Source: Gammaproteobacteria bacterium (GTDB lineage Bacteria; Pseudomonadota; Gammaproteobacteria; GCA-001735895). From it: a stretch of 5,639 nucleotides of DNA. The DNA is taken from assembly GCA_021767985.1 (NCBI GenBank), contig JAASSH010000179.1, forward strand, positions 1 through 5,639. The letters are read 5' to 3'. Position numbers and translations under genes: made by a program. Each line of letters begins with the position of its first letter. Position 1 is the stretch's first letter. The notes under the pieces were generated by a model that did not search any database, was not told where the DNA came from, and saw only the letters and a list, made by a program, of their open reading frames with translations. Positions 5,542 through 5,639 of this stretch are shown here, piece by piece.

Positions 5542-5639
5542 ATGGAACTTTCCTGGAAAGACAGCGTCTACCGGCAGCGTGAAGAACTGGCGCGGATGTT
5601 GCGGGAGCCGCTCGCGCTGCTGGCCAGGAAAGGCATACC
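5542..5639 (+). CDS. N-terminus of an unidentified protein, continues beyond window
   Basis: An ATG at 5542 opens a frame with no stop to the window end, giving 32 residues. They begin MELSWKDSVYRQREEL and continue as an amphipathic, Arg/Leu/Glu-rich helix (ARMLREPLALLARKGI). The composition and codon use look like real coding sequence. The start resembles the N-terminal helix of some sensor proteins with a Cache/PDC-like domain, but too little is visible to assign a family. No good Shine-Dalgarno sequence precedes it. Another ATG at 5534 opens a different frame with a less protein-like translation. Confidence 0.55.
   Translation, partial: MELSWKDSVYRQREELARMLREPLALLARKGI

Noticed and set aside
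5065..5543. Two minus-strand ORFs opposite and after the small protein gene
   Set aside because: Low-quality compositions, no ribosome sites, and one lies antisense to a gene with a much better translation signal.
1..5639. CRISPR array or complete insertion sequence
   Set aside because: No regularly spaced direct repeats were seen, and no terminal inverted repeat pair could be matched around the transposase remnant.

Overview
The window looks like an accessory or decaying stretch of a proteobacterial chromosome, most likely gammaproteobacterial. This is inferred from protein family character only; there is no rRNA or other firm taxonomic marker. Gene density is low. Two of the seven coding or formerly coding loci are clearly broken, and several hundred bases carry no readable gene.

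Layout from left to right. (1) Positions 1-453 hold the 3' end of a secreted or surface protein with an 'IDIKPG...DVN.NG..D' C-terminal domain, followed by a compact UUCG-loop terminator (491-510). (2) An envelope thiol-disulfide lipoprotein of the DsbA/thioredoxin-4 type lies on the minus strand (657-1436) with a possible promoter just upstream. (3) About 1600-2217 is a dead rve-type (DDE) transposase. It has frameshifts, an internal deletion that removed the first catalytic Asp, and an in-frame TAG. (4) Positions 2218-2800 hold no gene. On the minus strand they contain a tRNA-like 3' end (perfect T-stem, acceptor 3' strand, encoded CCA) that cannot be completed into a tRNA, and a second, weaker T-arm-like element. 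(5) About 2811-3350 is the 3' two-thirds of a trypsin-like serine protease. It keeps the Asp and Ser regions but has lost the His-bearing N-terminus and any start codon. (6) Positions 3475-4572 encode an intact GAF-GGDEF diguanylate cyclase with an I-site. (7) Positions 4573-4941 are intergenic, with palindromes and a possible structured leader. They precede a 105-residue unrecognised protein (4942-5259) that has a textbook Shine-Dalgarno sequence. (8) After 280 bases without a gene, a new ORF starts at 5542 and runs off the window.

How the parts relate. The transposase remnant, tRNA-like pieces and beheaded protease lie side by side between 1.6 and 3.35 kb. I read this as the scar of past insertion and deletion, possibly at a tRNA-associated integration site. 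The living genes are the disulfide lipoprotein, the diguanylate cyclase, the small protein and the partial last ORF. They have separate spacing and do not form an obvious operon. The diguanylate cyclase is the only signalling gene that can be assigned with confidence. I see no CRISPR array, no complete insertion sequence and no clear novel multi-gene system. The most attractive unknown is the small protein at 4942-5259 with its palindrome-rich upstream region.
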